A stretch of DNA of 64,000 nt, from the NCBI RefSeq assembly GCF_014203365.1, contig NZ_JACHIS010000001.1, positions 1,550,001 to 1,614,000 on the forward strand, written 5' to 3'. The translations under genes were made by a program, and so were the position numbers. The stretch is from Actinoalloteichus hymeniacidonis (GTDB taxonomy: Bacteria > Actinomycetota > Actinomycetes > Mycobacteriales > Pseudonocardiaceae). This document shows, piece after piece, positions 1-8,201 of the stretch. The first letter of the stretch is position 1. The number at the start of each line of letters is the position of its first letter. The notes below the pieces were generated by a model. It was not told the DNA's origin. It saw nothing but the letters and a program-made list of their open reading frames with translations, and made no database searches.

Positions 1-151
1 CGATCTCGCCGAGCAGGTCTCGATTCTTCGATCCGTCTGAGCGCTCCGCGATCTGCCGCCCTACTCGACAGAACTATTGGGTCGGGACTATCGGCTTCAC
101 TCGTCACATGTTCGTCGACTGCCCGGCCATGCTGGCAGGAGTCCCCGAGCA

Positions 152-388
152 ATGGGAGTGATCGTGATGCCCTCGTTCCAGCATCCGCCAATCCCGATCC
201 CTACGACGAACCCGGCGATCCGACCGATACCGATCGCGAGCGATCCGTGGCGGCCGGAGCGGAATTCGCCCGAGGTGTTCCACCGTGCCGAGGTCCGATC
301 CGACCGGCCAGGCGCCGCCGTGCGACCGGCGGGGATCGCGGAGCTCGCTGCGCTCCGGGACAACGGTTGGACCTGGGGTTCGGCGTGA
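152..388 (+). CDS. small hypothetical protein, possible first gene of a cysteine-pair operon
   Basis: This is a reading frame of about 78 codons with no recognised domain; the product is rich in Pro, Ile and Arg. ATG 152 is chosen because a GGAG-type ribosome binding site lies about 10 bases upstream, but GTG 158 and ATG 167 are also possible. Its stop codon overlaps the GTG start of the next gene in a GTGA junction, the usual sign of translational coupling, and this is the main reason to call it. It may be a shadow of something else; confidence is low. Confidence 0.35.
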   Translation: MGVIVMPSFQHPPIPIPTTNPAIRPIPIASDPWRPERNSPEVFHRAEVRSDRPGAAVRPAGIAELAALRDNGWTWGSA

Positions 389-786
389 ATCCCAGCATGG
401 GCCCCGGAGCGGGACCCACCACCGAGTCCCGCTGGATCGGGCTGTTCCGCAATCTGGAGCACCGCCTCGATGGGACGTACCAATCAGTCACCGTATCGGT
501 GTGTGGCGCGGTGGTCCGACCTGCCGATGCGGCCATCGCCATGCCGTCCTGCCCGCTGTGCTTCCCGATCGTCGTCAGGCGACCGGCCGAGCCGCCCGGA
601 CCGCCCGCCCGGCCCGCACCTCACACGATCAAGCGTGATCAGTCGGGGCGATCGCCGGGAGCCGAGGGGGAACGGCCACCCGCCGTCGAGGGGATCGCGT
701 TCCGGACACCCGACTCGCAGACTGCCGTCGGTCGGCGTCCGCCATCCCGGCGGCCGGAACGCATTCGGACCTGCGCCACTGAGTAG
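385..786 (+). CDS. small cysteine-pair (zinc-ribbon-like) hypothetical protein
   Basis: A product of about 133 residues starting at GTG 385, overlapping the preceding gene by four bases. Around residue 45 it has a V-C-G-A segment, and about 17 residues later a P-S-C-P-L-C-F pair. This spacing of single cysteines followed by CxxC resembles a small zinc-binding ribbon. The next gene has the same arrangement (CG...CxxC), so the two may be diverged paralogues. The C-terminal half is Pro/Arg-rich and probably disordered. The stop at 784-786 is 11 bases before the next start, so an operon is likely. Function unknown; the zinc binding is inferred. Confidence 0.45.
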   Translation: MNPSMGPGAGPTTESRWIGLFRNLEHRLDGTYQSVTVSVCGAVVRPADAAIAMPSCPLCFPIVVRRPAEPPGPPARPAPHTIKRDQSGRSPGAEGERPPAVEGIAFRTPDSQTAVGRRPPSRRPERIRTCATE

Positions 787-797
787 AAGGAGACGAC

Positions 798-1373
798 GTG
801 TTGTCCATTGGGGGGAATCGTTGGTCGCCGGAACCGATTCGGTCCACCGGACCGGGCCGATTCGGCGTGCCGATGCCGAACGAGTGCTACTACCAGGACG
901 CCGTGCCATCGGCCGGGCTGATCTTGGACCGACATGTGGTGCTCGGACGCAGACCGCCGCCGGGGGGCGAGGCGACTGCGTTATGCGGTCGGGTCCTGGT
1001 GATCGGCCCAGGACCATTCGAGGCGGAGCCAGGGGTGCCCGCCCTGGGACACCGGAACTGCTGGGACTGCCAGGACGTGATCCTCGGTGTCACACCGGAA
1101 CCACCCGAGCGGCAGGCGGAGCCGGTGCGCCTGGTTCGGACGGCCCCACGGGCGGGCAGCGTGGTCGGTGCGACCCGGCGGGTGGTGCACGTCTGTTCAG
1201 CCGACACACCGGTCGATGCGCCGTTGCTGACTCGCTGCGGTACCCGGCTGTCGGAAGCCGAGGTGGAGACGGTCGCCCCCGGCGTCGGCATGCCGTGCTC
1301 CGCGTGCCTGCTCGCCGGTGACCCGCCGCCGCAGGCCTATCCGCTGCCCGACATCGGCCGGGCGGCCAGCTGA
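798..1373 (+). CDS. hypothetical protein with two CxxC-type cysteine clusters
   Basis: 191 residues from GTG 798, with a good ribosome binding site (AGAAGGAGA) 5 bases upstream. Two similar halves are visible. The first contains A-L-C-G and then N-C-W-D-C; the second contains T-R-C-G-T and then P-C-S-A-C-L-L. Each half could bind one zinc ion, so this looks like an internally duplicated zinc ribbon. There is no signal peptide or membrane segment. It converges on the metalloprotease gene, which ends 37 bases away. I do not recognise a named family. That it is a real gene is fairly sure from its start signal and regular codon use; its role is unknown. Confidence 0.6.
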   Translation: MLSIGGNRWSPEPIRSTGPGRFGVPMPNECYYQDAVPSAGLILDRHVVLGRRPPPGGEATALCGRVLVIGPGPFEAEPGVPALGHRNCWDCQDVILGVTPEPPERQAEPVRLVRTAPRAGSVVGATRRVVHVCSADTPVDAPLLTRCGTRLSEAEVETVAPGVGMPCSACLLAGDPPPQAYPLPDIGRAAS

Positions 1374-1410
1374 GGCGGGGGAGGCGACCGCCACGCTGGG
1401 ATCCGCCCGG

Positions 1411-2313
1411 TCAGAGGCCGTATCGATCGCGCAGATGCCGCCAGAAGTCCTTGAACATCCAGGCGTCGAACTCGGTGACCTCCGAGGCACTGCCCGCCTT
1501 CATCAGGAAGCCGCCGACTCCGCTGGGAGTCCAGTCGTAGAAGTCGTCGAGTCCGAAGGTGTGCCCGATCTCGTGCAGCAGGATGTGGATGTTGTCCTGG
1601 CCGAGCGAGCCGACCATGTACTCGCTGCCGATCCGTTGACCCCAGTCGCCACCGGCGCCGCCGCCCATGCCCGAGGTCAGCCACAGTGACTGGTCGTAGT
1701 GCCGATCGGCGCCGCCGGGACAGCGCGAGTAGTCGCCGTCCTGGTTGAAGAACCGGCCGCACGGCTCGGCGCACTGGGGCGCGTTCTCCCGGATGTCGTT
1801 GACGTAGATGTCCACGGAGTCGTCGTTCCATTGCAGCGTCGAGCGATCGCGTACCGCCCAACCGACGACCTTCACCTCGACGTGGTCGTACGGCCAGCCC
1901 AGTTCCCCCGGTTGGAAGACGTCCATCCACTTCGATACCTGGCGTTGCAGGGCGACGTGGATCTCGTCGCGTAACTGTGCCGACACCGGTGCGGCCGAAT
2001 CCCAGCGGACGCAGTAGTTGATCTGACCGTTATTGGCGATCAGCTGATCCCAGCCGTAATTGCGGAACCCGTACAGATCGGGATAGGTGCTCTCCACGTG
2101 GTTCCATACCTCGTTGAGCGGGTTGACCAGGTGGCTCGGCGGATTCCAGTCCTGATCGGATCGAATCGCGGCATCCGTGGTGCTCGCGACGACGTCCGTG
2201 GTTGTCGCGGCACTCGCACCGACGTCGTCCTGTGCGGCGTACGCGGTGGGGGCAAGCGCGGTGACCAGTGCGAATGTCGTTGCTAGACCGAACATCGTGG
2301 TGCGACGGCGCAT
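1411..2313 (-). CDS. secreted zinc metalloprotease-like protein (metzincin motif)
   Basis: 300 residues. The start is ATG 2313, because a GAGGAG ribosome binding site lies just upstream and the product then begins with a typical Sec signal peptide: basic MRRRTT, a hydrophobic stretch, then AYAAQ as the likely cleavage site near residue 27. The metzincin zinc site HEIGHTFGLDD is at residues 247-257: three ligands in HExxHxxGxxD order, where Asp replaces the usual third His, as in the snapalysin type. A possible Met-turn (FLMKAG) follows about 20 residues later. Cysteine pairs in the middle suggest disulfides outside the cell. Likely an extracellular protease; the substrate is unknown. It has no operon partner. 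Confidence 0.82.
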   Translation of the reverse strand: MRRRTTMFGLATTFALVTALAPTAYAAQDDVGASAATTTDVVASTTDAAIRSDQDWNPPSHLVNPLNEVWNHVESTYPDLYGFRNYGWDQLIANNGQINYCVRWDSAAPVSAQLRDEIHVALQRQVSKWMDVFQPGELGWPYDHVEVKVVGWAVRDRSTLQWNDDSVDIYVNDIRENAPQCAEPCGRFFNQDGDYSRCPGGADRHYDQSLWLTSGMGGGAGGDWGQRIGSEYMVGSLGQDNIHILLHEIGHTFGLDDFYDWTPSGVGGFLMKAGSASEVTEFDAWMFKDFWRHLRDRYGL

Positions 2314-2464
2314 CAGCGGGCTCCTCACGAAATCATGCTCGCGGTGTCGCACGCGCGGCGTCTCGCGCGCCCGACGCATCGATCGAGGCGGTGTGAATGC
2401 CCAGGCTAGAACTCCGAAGAATCAACCGACAGAGGCGAGCTGACTTTCCGGAATCCGCGATACC

Positions 2465-2486
2465 CGGTCGTCGAATTCGACGACCG
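2465..2486. promoter_or_regulatory. 22-bp perfect palindrome between the metalloprotease promoter and the CRISPR array
   Basis: A perfect inverted repeat centred on GAATTC, with arms CGGTCGTCGAA and its complement and no loop. It lies about 150 bases upstream of the metalloprotease start and about 20 bases before the first CRISPR repeat. A perfect dyad of this length suggests a dimeric regulator site, possibly acting on the protease gene or on the array leader. The binding protein is unknown. Confidence 0.5.
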
Positions 2487-2504
2487 CCGTCGTATTAACC
2501 GAAC

Positions 2505-3045
2505 GGTGACCCCCACGAATGTGAGGAAGGCTCCGGCTGACGCCTACTGCCCACCGAACCAGGTGGCACCCCCACCTAGGTGAGGAGCGTTGCCGTGGCC
2601 GCGCCATGCAGGCTGCGCCCTCTGGCTCACCCCCACCATCGTGAGGAGGATCGTCCCGCCGTGCGAAGCGGAGCGATCGTGTCGGCCGGTGATCTCCCCA
2701 CTGAAGGTGAGGACGACCTCGGCGTCGCCGAGGACCTGCTCCCGCCGTGCGGTGCACCCCCACGCTGTGAGGACCCGCTGAGTCGACCGGCCCTCGACCG
2801 CGTTGTGTACCTCCGTGGCACCTCCACCCCGCCGTACCGGACGACACTGTGGAGACGAACGAGACGGACCGTCATGACGCGACGCCGACGACTGTTCGTC
2901 GGCGGTGATCCAACGGGCTCCTCGATGCGTCGGCCGAGGGAAGAGGCGAGCAGACCCCCACGGCTGTGGGGAACGGGTCTCCGAACTGCGACGGATCGCC
3001 GATGCGGACTGGGGTGCACCCCCACGACGTGGGGAGGGACCTCGG
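2505..3045 (+). CRISPR. short, degenerate type I-E CRISPR array
   Basis: A CCCCCAC core followed by a 3-4 base loop and GTGRGGA recurs. Core starts are at 2510, 2569, 2630, 2695 (TCCCCAC), 2757, 2821 (CCTCCAC, decayed), 2955 and 3019, a period of 59-65 bases with one missing unit near 2885. The best copies are the last two (core ending GTGGGGA; the final unit continues GGGACC, the usual 5' handle side of I-E repeats). The first five share GTGAGGA, which breaks one stem pair. By comparison with I-E repeats the crRNA sense is the plus strand. The array abuts the cas6e end of Cascade operon A. Spacers are about 31-37 bases. It appears to be eroding. Confidence 0.75.
2883..2904. repeat. 9-bp perfect hairpin at the position of the missing CRISPR repeat
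   Basis: Arms CGCCGACGA and TCGTCGGCG flank a 4-base loop. The hairpin sits where the array period predicts a repeat stem (about 64 bases after the decayed unit at 2821 and 70 before the unit at 2955), but its sequence is unrelated to the repeat. Confidence 0.4.
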
Positions 3046-3095
3046 ACGGGAGTCGCCTGCGTCCTCGCCTGCCGAGCCCGACGTCGATAGCCGAG

Positions 3096-3737
3096 TCACG
3101 CTCGTTTCTTCACCGGGACGACACTGAGCAGTCCGCAGCCGTAGGCCCTGGCCCGACCGACCCCGGTGAGGACCGCCTCCCGCAACAGTTCGACATCGGA
3201 GACCGTTGCGACACCTTGGAATCGGGTGCGGGCATGGCGGATCGCCGTCCGGTCCTTACTTCGTGGCGTCGTCACCGCGCTGGCCTCGGTGGAGGCCAAG
3301 GCGAGACCGTGCTGTGCGCTGCGACGCTGCCACCATTCCAACACCTCCCCGCCCTTCAACGCGACGAGCTGACCTCGGCGATACCGCTCGTTGTCCTTGG
3401 CCAGCCGTTTGCTCGTGTTCGCCACCAGCCGGTAGTGCACGGCCATGCCGTTGCTCAGGGCGGCCAGTAAGGCGGTGAGCTCGGTGGTGCGCACCGTCCC
3501 GTAATCCGCGGGCAATCGGGTCGCCTCGGGACGCAGGCTGCTCTGCACCAGCAACTGGTCGCCGGCCGGACCGGAATCGACGCGGAACAGCGCGCCCGCC
3601 TGCCGTCGAGGTGCCTCCCCGAGCCGTTCCGGGAACAGGGACATGACGGTCCGGTGCAGCCCCACGAAATCGTGGAGGTCCGCCCTGGTCCGCGGATTGC
3701 GTAGGTTCGGTTGGATTCGGGTGAGCCAGATGGTCAT
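3096..3737 (-). CDS. cas6e: Cas6e crRNA endoribonuclease (operon A)
   Basis: 213 residues starting at ATG 3737, which overlaps the cas5e stop in an ATGA junction; a longer reading frame upstream lies within cas5e. Cas6e cuts the CRISPR transcript at the base of the repeat stem and stays bound to the 3' hairpin in Cascade. Diagnostic features are the N-terminal beta strand, the putative catalytic His28 in LHRTVMSLFP, and the C-terminal Gly-rich motif VGRARAYGCGLL near residues 189-203. It is last in a five-gene operon and its stop is about 50 bases from the nearest CRISPR repeat. It is quite different from the second Cas6e at 26137-26817, so the two probably recognise different repeats. Confidence 0.93.
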   Translation of the reverse strand: MTIWLTRIQPNLRNPRTRADLHDFVGLHRTVMSLFPERLGEAPRRQAGALFRVDSGPAGDQLLVQSSLRPEATRLPADYGTVRTTELTALLAALSNGMAVHYRLVANTSKRLAKDNERYRRGQLVALKGGEVLEWWQRRSAQHGLALASTEASAVTTPRSKDRTAIRHARTRFQGVATVSDVELLREAVLTGVGRARAYGCGLLSVVPVKKRA

Positions 3738-4501
3738 GGTGACCAGATCCCCAGGTAGACGGCCAGAGTATCGAGATAGTCGGTGCCGATCCCGCCGCAC
3801 AGGGCAGCAGGCAGTGCTTCGGTACGCACCACGACCCGCCGCGTGTGGTAGGCCCGCCGATGCGGGTGGAAGGAGATCGGGATGTCATCGAGTTCCTCCC
3901 CGTGCTCGGTGCCCTGCTGCGCGCCGCACGCCGAGCGGATGAAATCGACCTCGACCAGTTCGGCGTGGTCGTCGGGCTGCCGCCGAGCCAGTGGAACCCG
4001 ATACAGCTCCGCCTCGGCATCGGCGATCGGATACGGCGTGAGCAACATCGGCTGATCGGCGGGGCAGGAGCGTCTACCCAGATACGGCGCCCATTGGGGA
4101 ACCCGCAGCGCCAAGGCCACCCGCTCGGTCAGCGGGTCGGGCCCGTGCGCGGCGACGACGAAGGCCGCATCGCTGAGGTAGTGCCGCCGCGAGACCAGCG
4201 TCGCGGTGGCCTCGGACCGCCGCCTGCCCTCGGATGTGGGCACCGTGCGGTGCCTCGGATAGCCGCCGCCGACGGTGTGGAAGTCGACCAGCCGCGTCCC
4301 TGGGCGGTCGATGCGCACCGTGAACTGCAGATCGGTCCACTCCGGGCCGAGTTCGTCCTCCCGACTGCGCCCCTCGGCGGCCAGGATCAGGCCTAACAGC
4401 CCGGAACGGGTCGGGTGGTTTCGAGTGTCCCGCTCGGCGAAGGCCGCAGCCGTGCCCCAAGCCTGCAGCGGCCCCGCGAGTCGGAGCAGTACCCCGCTCA
4501 C
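3734..4501 (-). CDS. cas5e: Cas5e Cascade subunit (operon A)
   Basis: 255 residues, GTG start at 4501, overlapping the cas7e stop by four bases (GTGA). Cas5e caps the 5' handle of the crRNA in the I-E Cascade complex. Family signs are the N-terminal LRLAGPLQAWGT strand, the following RDTRNHPTRSGLLGLI segment that begins the RAMP fold, and the central GGGYPRHRTVPTSEGR and SRRHYLSDAAF segments typical of Cas5e. The length is normal for the family. It is coupled on both sides, so stoichiometric expression with cas7e and cas6e is expected. Confidence 0.94.
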   Translation of the reverse strand: MSGVLLRLAGPLQAWGTAAAFAERDTRNHPTRSGLLGLILAAEGRSREDELGPEWTDLQFTVRIDRPGTRLVDFHTVGGGYPRHRTVPTSEGRRRSEATATLVSRRHYLSDAAFVVAAHGPDPLTERVALALRVPQWAPYLGRRSCPADQPMLLTPYPIADAEAELYRVPLARRQPDDHAELVEVDFIRSACGAQQGTEHGEELDDIPISFHPHRRAYHTRRVVVRTEALPAALCGGIGTDYLDTLAVYLGIWSP

Positions 4502-5643
4502 CTCTCGACGCCGTTCACCGCGTCCAGCGCCTCGGCCACCAGACCGGGGTAGCTCGACTGACGGGCTCCCAACGCGGGGAAGACGTCGTCGTCGAGCGTG
4601 GCGTGCCCGTGGAAGGCGACCTCGCCCTCGCCGAGCAGCATGGCGATCTTGCCGTTGTAGGAGTCCAGCCGTCGACGGGACGCCTTGGCGAAGCCCGCGC
4701 CGTCCCGGAGCGATACCGCGTCCTCGAAGGCCGCCGCCAACGACACCGGCCGATCGGCCCGCGCGGCGACGTAGGCCAGGTCGGGAACGGTGAAGGGAGC
4801 GGTGCTGGTCTTCTTGGCGTTGGGCATCGCGCTGAGGAAGGAGGATACGAAGGCCTCGGTCACGGCGGAGACCTTGGCCTGATCACCACCGAGGTTGGTC
4901 GACAGATCCGCGAGATTGAGGCTGGCGTATCGGTAGAACACACCCGAGCTGAACTCGGCGGTGTTCAGGTGCCCGCCCCCGGTGGCCTCGATCGGATTGA
5001 GGTCGTCGACCGCGGTGAAGAAGTCGATCTCGGGTTCGGTGGCGTGGGTGGTGAACGCGTGCGCCAGTTGGACGGCTCCGTCCACCTTGGACTCCGGTAG
5101 CTCGGCGAGCATGCGGCCGAACAACGCGGTGATGCTGTTCCGCCCGCCGATCAGCTCCTTCACGGTCGCCGATGGCAACACGCTCTCGCCCTTCTTCGGT
5201 TGAGGGCGAGTCCGACCTCTGAGGGCGACGAGTGCGGTATTCAGATCGTCCCGGTGTGCGACACACAACTCGACCAGGTCGACGACGGCGCGGGCGGGCA
5301 GGAACACCAGAACGGTCAGATCGTCCTTGTCCACGCCGAGACCCGCTGCCGCCGCGACATGACGTCCGGCGAATTCGGCGATGTCGACCGGCCAACCGTG
5401 CTCGCCGACCAACGCGCCGGCCACCTCGACCGGTAGTCGTCGGGTCCGCACGGCGGACTCGCCTACCCCGGACTCCACGGCCAATCGGACGGCGCGTTTC
5501 CAACATTGACTGGAGACCCTGGTACGCGGGGTGCCGCCGAAGAGTAATGACTTGGGTGAGCCGAGATCGTCCCGATTCAGGTTCGAATACGGCAGCGTGT
5601 GCAGGATGTGGATATCGAGATGACGGGGAGCGGACGTGGTCAT
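4498..5643 (-). CDS. cas7e: Cas7e (Cse4) Cascade backbone subunit (operon A)
   Basis: 381 residues. Cas7e forms the six-subunit backbone along the crRNA spacer in I-E Cascade. Family motifs are clear: HILHTLPYSNLNRDD at the N-terminus, FGGTPRTRVSSQCWKR, a central ALFGRMLAELP, HAFTTHATEPEIDFFTAVDD, and GVFYRYASLN. The stop overlaps the cas5e start and the start overlaps the cse2 stop (four bases), as in a tightly coupled operon. It lacks the Lys/Ala-rich insertion found in the paralogue at 24163-25380, which points to separate origins of the two operons. Confidence 0.95.
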   Translation of the reverse strand: MTTSAPRHLDIHILHTLPYSNLNRDDLGSPKSLLFGGTPRTRVSSQCWKRAVRLAVESGVGESAVRTRRLPVEVAGALVGEHGWPVDIAEFAGRHVAAAAGLGVDKDDLTVLVFLPARAVVDLVELCVAHRDDLNTALVALRGRTRPQPKKGESVLPSATVKELIGGRNSITALFGRMLAELPESKVDGAVQLAHAFTTHATEPEIDFFTAVDDLNPIEATGGGHLNTAEFSSGVFYRYASLNLADLSTNLGGDQAKVSAVTEAFVSSFLSAMPNAKKTSTAPFTVPDLAYVAARADRPVSLAAAFEDAVSLRDGAGFAKASRRRLDSYNGKIAMLLGEGEVAFHGHATLDDDVFPALGARQSSYPGLVAEALDAVNGVER

Positions 5644-6353
5644 CGCTCTACCTCCTGGATGGCGGGATGGGTGTCACGCGGGAGAGCCCGATAGAAGGAC
5701 TGGAGCCACCGGCGTGCCACGGAGCGGGGTGCGTCCTCCCAGATCAGCAGGTCCGCGAGCAGCCGGGACCAGTCGATCTGCTGATCGAGCTCGTGCAATC
5801 GCCGGACGACCGCGGGAAGGTGCCGGTGGATACCGGTGATCCCCTGTCGGGACAGCAGATGGAGGTGTTTCTCCGCGTTGCTCACCGGCATCGGGCGCTT
5901 CTCGCCCCGGTTCGCGATGGTGGCCCTGGCCAGCGACACACCCAGATCAGCGGGCTCGACTGATTCGGCGAGCGGGATCGGGTCGGCCAGTGCGGCCGCA
6001 CCTCGACGGGCCCCGGCCTGCTGTGTCCACGAGGCGGCGGGCAGCCCGGCGGATGCGCTGTCCGTACCGACCGAGTCCTCGATCGCCGCAGCCGAGGCGG
6101 CGAGCTGGACTGCGGTGGTCGGACGTGCTGCGATGAGGGACGCGATCGTGTAGAACGCCTGTTCGGCCGCGGGCGAGGTCCCGGCGGGCAGCCTGCTGGT
6201 CACCGCGGCGTGCACCTCGGGCCGAATCCGCTCCGAGGTGCGGCTCGTGGCGCCGCGCAGCGCCGATCGGATCCGTGCCGACTCGCGACACAGCCGCACG
6301 ATGTGCGCGACGAACTCCTCCTGGACCGCGTGATTCGGTTGGAGGCCGGTCAC
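5640..6353 (-). CDS. cse2: Cse2 (CasB, Cas11e) small Cascade subunit (operon A)
   Basis: 237 residues, mainly helical. Cse2 forms a dimer along the belly of I-E Cascade and stabilises the R-loop. Sequence signs are conserved basic helices (HIVRLCRESARIRSALRG), the region around EQAFYTIASLIAARP, and the late AEKHLHLLSRQG and PAVVRRLHELDQQIDWSRLL segments typical of CasB. It overlaps cse1 upstream and cas7e downstream by four bases each. Identification rests on these motifs and on position. Confidence 0.9.
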   Translation of the reverse strand: MTGLQPNHAVQEEFVAHIVRLCRESARIRSALRGATSRTSERIRPEVHAAVTSRLPAGTSPAAEQAFYTIASLIAARPTTAVQLAASAAAIEDSVGTDSASAGLPAASWTQQAGARRGAAALADPIPLAESVEPADLGVSLARATIANRGEKRPMPVSNAEKHLHLLSRQGITGIHRHLPAVVRRLHELDQQIDWSRLLADLLIWEDAPRSVARRWLQSFYRALPRDTHPAIQEVER

Positions 6354-7891
6354 CGGGTCTCCTTCGTCAGGCGGCGGCTCAGCCGCCGTCGGACCAGGTC
6401 CACCGCCCGGGCGATCCGCAGATCCGCTTCGTCGGTCGGGCTCAACGCCATGTCCACGGCGCGATGGGCGATCTGCTGGAACACGATGGGATCGGCGTCG
6501 ACCTCGCCGGTACGGACCCGTGACCAGAACTCACGTTCGGCCGCAGGCCAGTAGTACTGGGCGGCGCGCACCGGCCAGGGCCCACTGCGGTCCTTCTCGC
6601 GAGACGCGGCAGAGGTGACCTCCCGCCAGGCATCGCCGAGGCAGTGCTGCAGCCTGCGGCCGACCGCCTCGGCGCAGCGGCGCAGCTCGGAGATGTGATG
6701 TGCGCCGATCGGGTCGTGTTCCTCCAGGTGATGCAGCACCGGAGGCGTGGAGGAGGAGAACCACTGCCGGTCCCGAGTCTGCCCATCCTGGTCGAATCCA
6801 TAGGCCTGCAACCGGAACCGGTCGCGCATCTCGACGGGGAGGCGGGCGAGGCCGTCGATCACCGAGGGCCTGCGCGGTGTGGCGTCCGAACCGGCCGGGC
6901 TCGCCAACAGCAGTGCATCGAGGTCGCGCCAGACCGCGCGATCGCAGGAGGCCGGTCGCGGATAGGCCCGGCCCTCTCGGCTGGTGTCGTACACGAGATA
7001 GGGGTCGCGCGCTTCGATGGAGGGCGCCCGCCATGCCCAGGTGAGGTAGGCATCGACGACCTGCTTGCCGGTGGCGTCGGGGATCAGCAGGACCGCGTGG
7101 CGGCTGCGGCCGGTGAGCAGTCCGCCGGGCCAGGTCGGTTCGGGGGGAGTGCCCAACGGGTCGGCGAGCGGCCGTTGCCAGCCGCAGCGGTCCGGTCCGC
7201 CCGCCTGCCTGCTGGCCGGGCTGGGCACGCCCGCGACCAGCGATTCGAAGAGATTGGCGCCGATCGGGTGAAAGGAGGTGGTGGAGCGCAATACTCCTTT
7301 CGTGCTATTGGATTCGGAGCGGCCCGCCACCCGGCGGGCGGTGCACTTTCCGGCCGGGCCGTAATAGAGCTGCACCAAGAGATGCAGGATGGCCTCGCCG
7401 GTGGGAATCGGCTGCGGTTCGACGTCGCTGAAGTGACCGAACCAGACCTGATTATTGCCAGCCGGTCGACCCGCTACCAGTTTGTTGACTCCGGACGCAA
7501 CTAAACATTCTTCGGCGAGCCTCGGCTCCTGCATCCATGGGCGATTCGGGTGAAATAGGTCGAACGATGCGTGATTCTCGTCGAAGTATGCCGAGACGTT
7601 CTCAGCGGGTAGCTCGCCGAGCTCGAGCACCGCATTCCGGGCGGTGATCCACGCGTCGATATCGGCATCAGCACTGGTTAACGACCGATCGAGGCCGGTA
7701 ATCTGAGCGGTGATCGCATAGAGGACTCGCCAGAGAGCCGCAGCTGCAGGTGGGATGGGTACGGCTAGATCGTCGATCTCGTGTGCTTTCCTGAACAACT
7801 CTCGTAATCCGATACTGCGAACCGTGCCGCCGGTACGTACCGGAATCCAGGGTTGTTCGGATAGGTGGAAAGTCGACCGGTTGTCGACCAT
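6350..7891 (-). CDS. cse1: Cse1 (CasA, Cas8e) large Cascade subunit (operon A)
   Basis: 513 residues from ATG 7891, chosen because AGGAG lies 8-10 bases upstream and the product then begins near FHLSEQPWIPV, the usual Cas8e N-terminus. Cas8e recognises the PAM and recruits Cas3. Visible family segments are FDLFHPNRPWMQ, GPAGKCTARRV in the position of the Cse1 loop, and a C-terminal helical bundle. It is the first gene of operon A. No cas3 lies upstream, where one would expect it; a hypothetical gene is found instead. Target cleavage by this complex would need a Cas3 supplied in trans, for example from operon B. Confidence 0.93.
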   Translation of the reverse strand: MVDNRSTFHLSEQPWIPVRTGGTVRSIGLRELFRKAHEIDDLAVPIPPAAAALWRVLYAITAQITGLDRSLTSADADIDAWITARNAVLELGELPAENVSAYFDENHASFDLFHPNRPWMQEPRLAEECLVASGVNKLVAGRPAGNNQVWFGHFSDVEPQPIPTGEAILHLLVQLYYGPAGKCTARRVAGRSESNSTKGVLRSTTSFHPIGANLFESLVAGVPSPASRQAGGPDRCGWQRPLADPLGTPPEPTWPGGLLTGRSRHAVLLIPDATGKQVVDAYLTWAWRAPSIEARDPYLVYDTSREGRAYPRPASCDRAVWRDLDALLLASPAGSDATPRRPSVIDGLARLPVEMRDRFRLQAYGFDQDGQTRDRQWFSSSTPPVLHHLEEHDPIGAHHISELRRCAEAVGRRLQHCLGDAWREVTSAASREKDRSGPWPVRAAQYYWPAAEREFWSRVRTGEVDADPIVFQQIAHRAVDMALSPTDEADLRIARAVDLVRRRLSRRLTKETR

Positions 7892-8201
7892 TGCTCGGCT
7901 CCTGTTCACTGCGTGCCAGTCGATCAGCACGGTACATTCTGTTCGAGCATCGTCCGTCTGCGCGAGCCCGTTACGGCGTACGGGTGATTCCCGCCGATAA
8001 TTTCATCCGACTGCTATTCGGGTGGCAGCCGTGAAGAAACAGCTCGGTAATTCACATGCGTGCAGGTATGGGCCCTACGCAACCGCCGCACCTGCTGTTC
8101 GGCGGGCACGGCTGCGCTGGCTGATTCGGGTGATCTCCGGGCCGGTAGACGGCCCGGCTAGCGGATGGTCGGGATGGCCGGTTCGACGGCGAGTACGAGG
8201 C
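7892..8201. other. promoter region of Cascade operon A, no gene seen
   Basis: About 310 bases between cse1 and the next minus-strand gene. It contains an imperfect dyad CCCGT...ACGGG at 7967-7984 about 75 bases upstream of the cse1 start, which could be a regulator site. I see no convincing reading frame and no CRISPR repeat here. Confidence 0.4.

Noticed and set aside
2580-3470. Long plus-strand reading frame across the CRISPR array and cas6e
   Set aside because: It runs through repeats and antisense to cas6e, has no start signal, and is a high-GC shadow.
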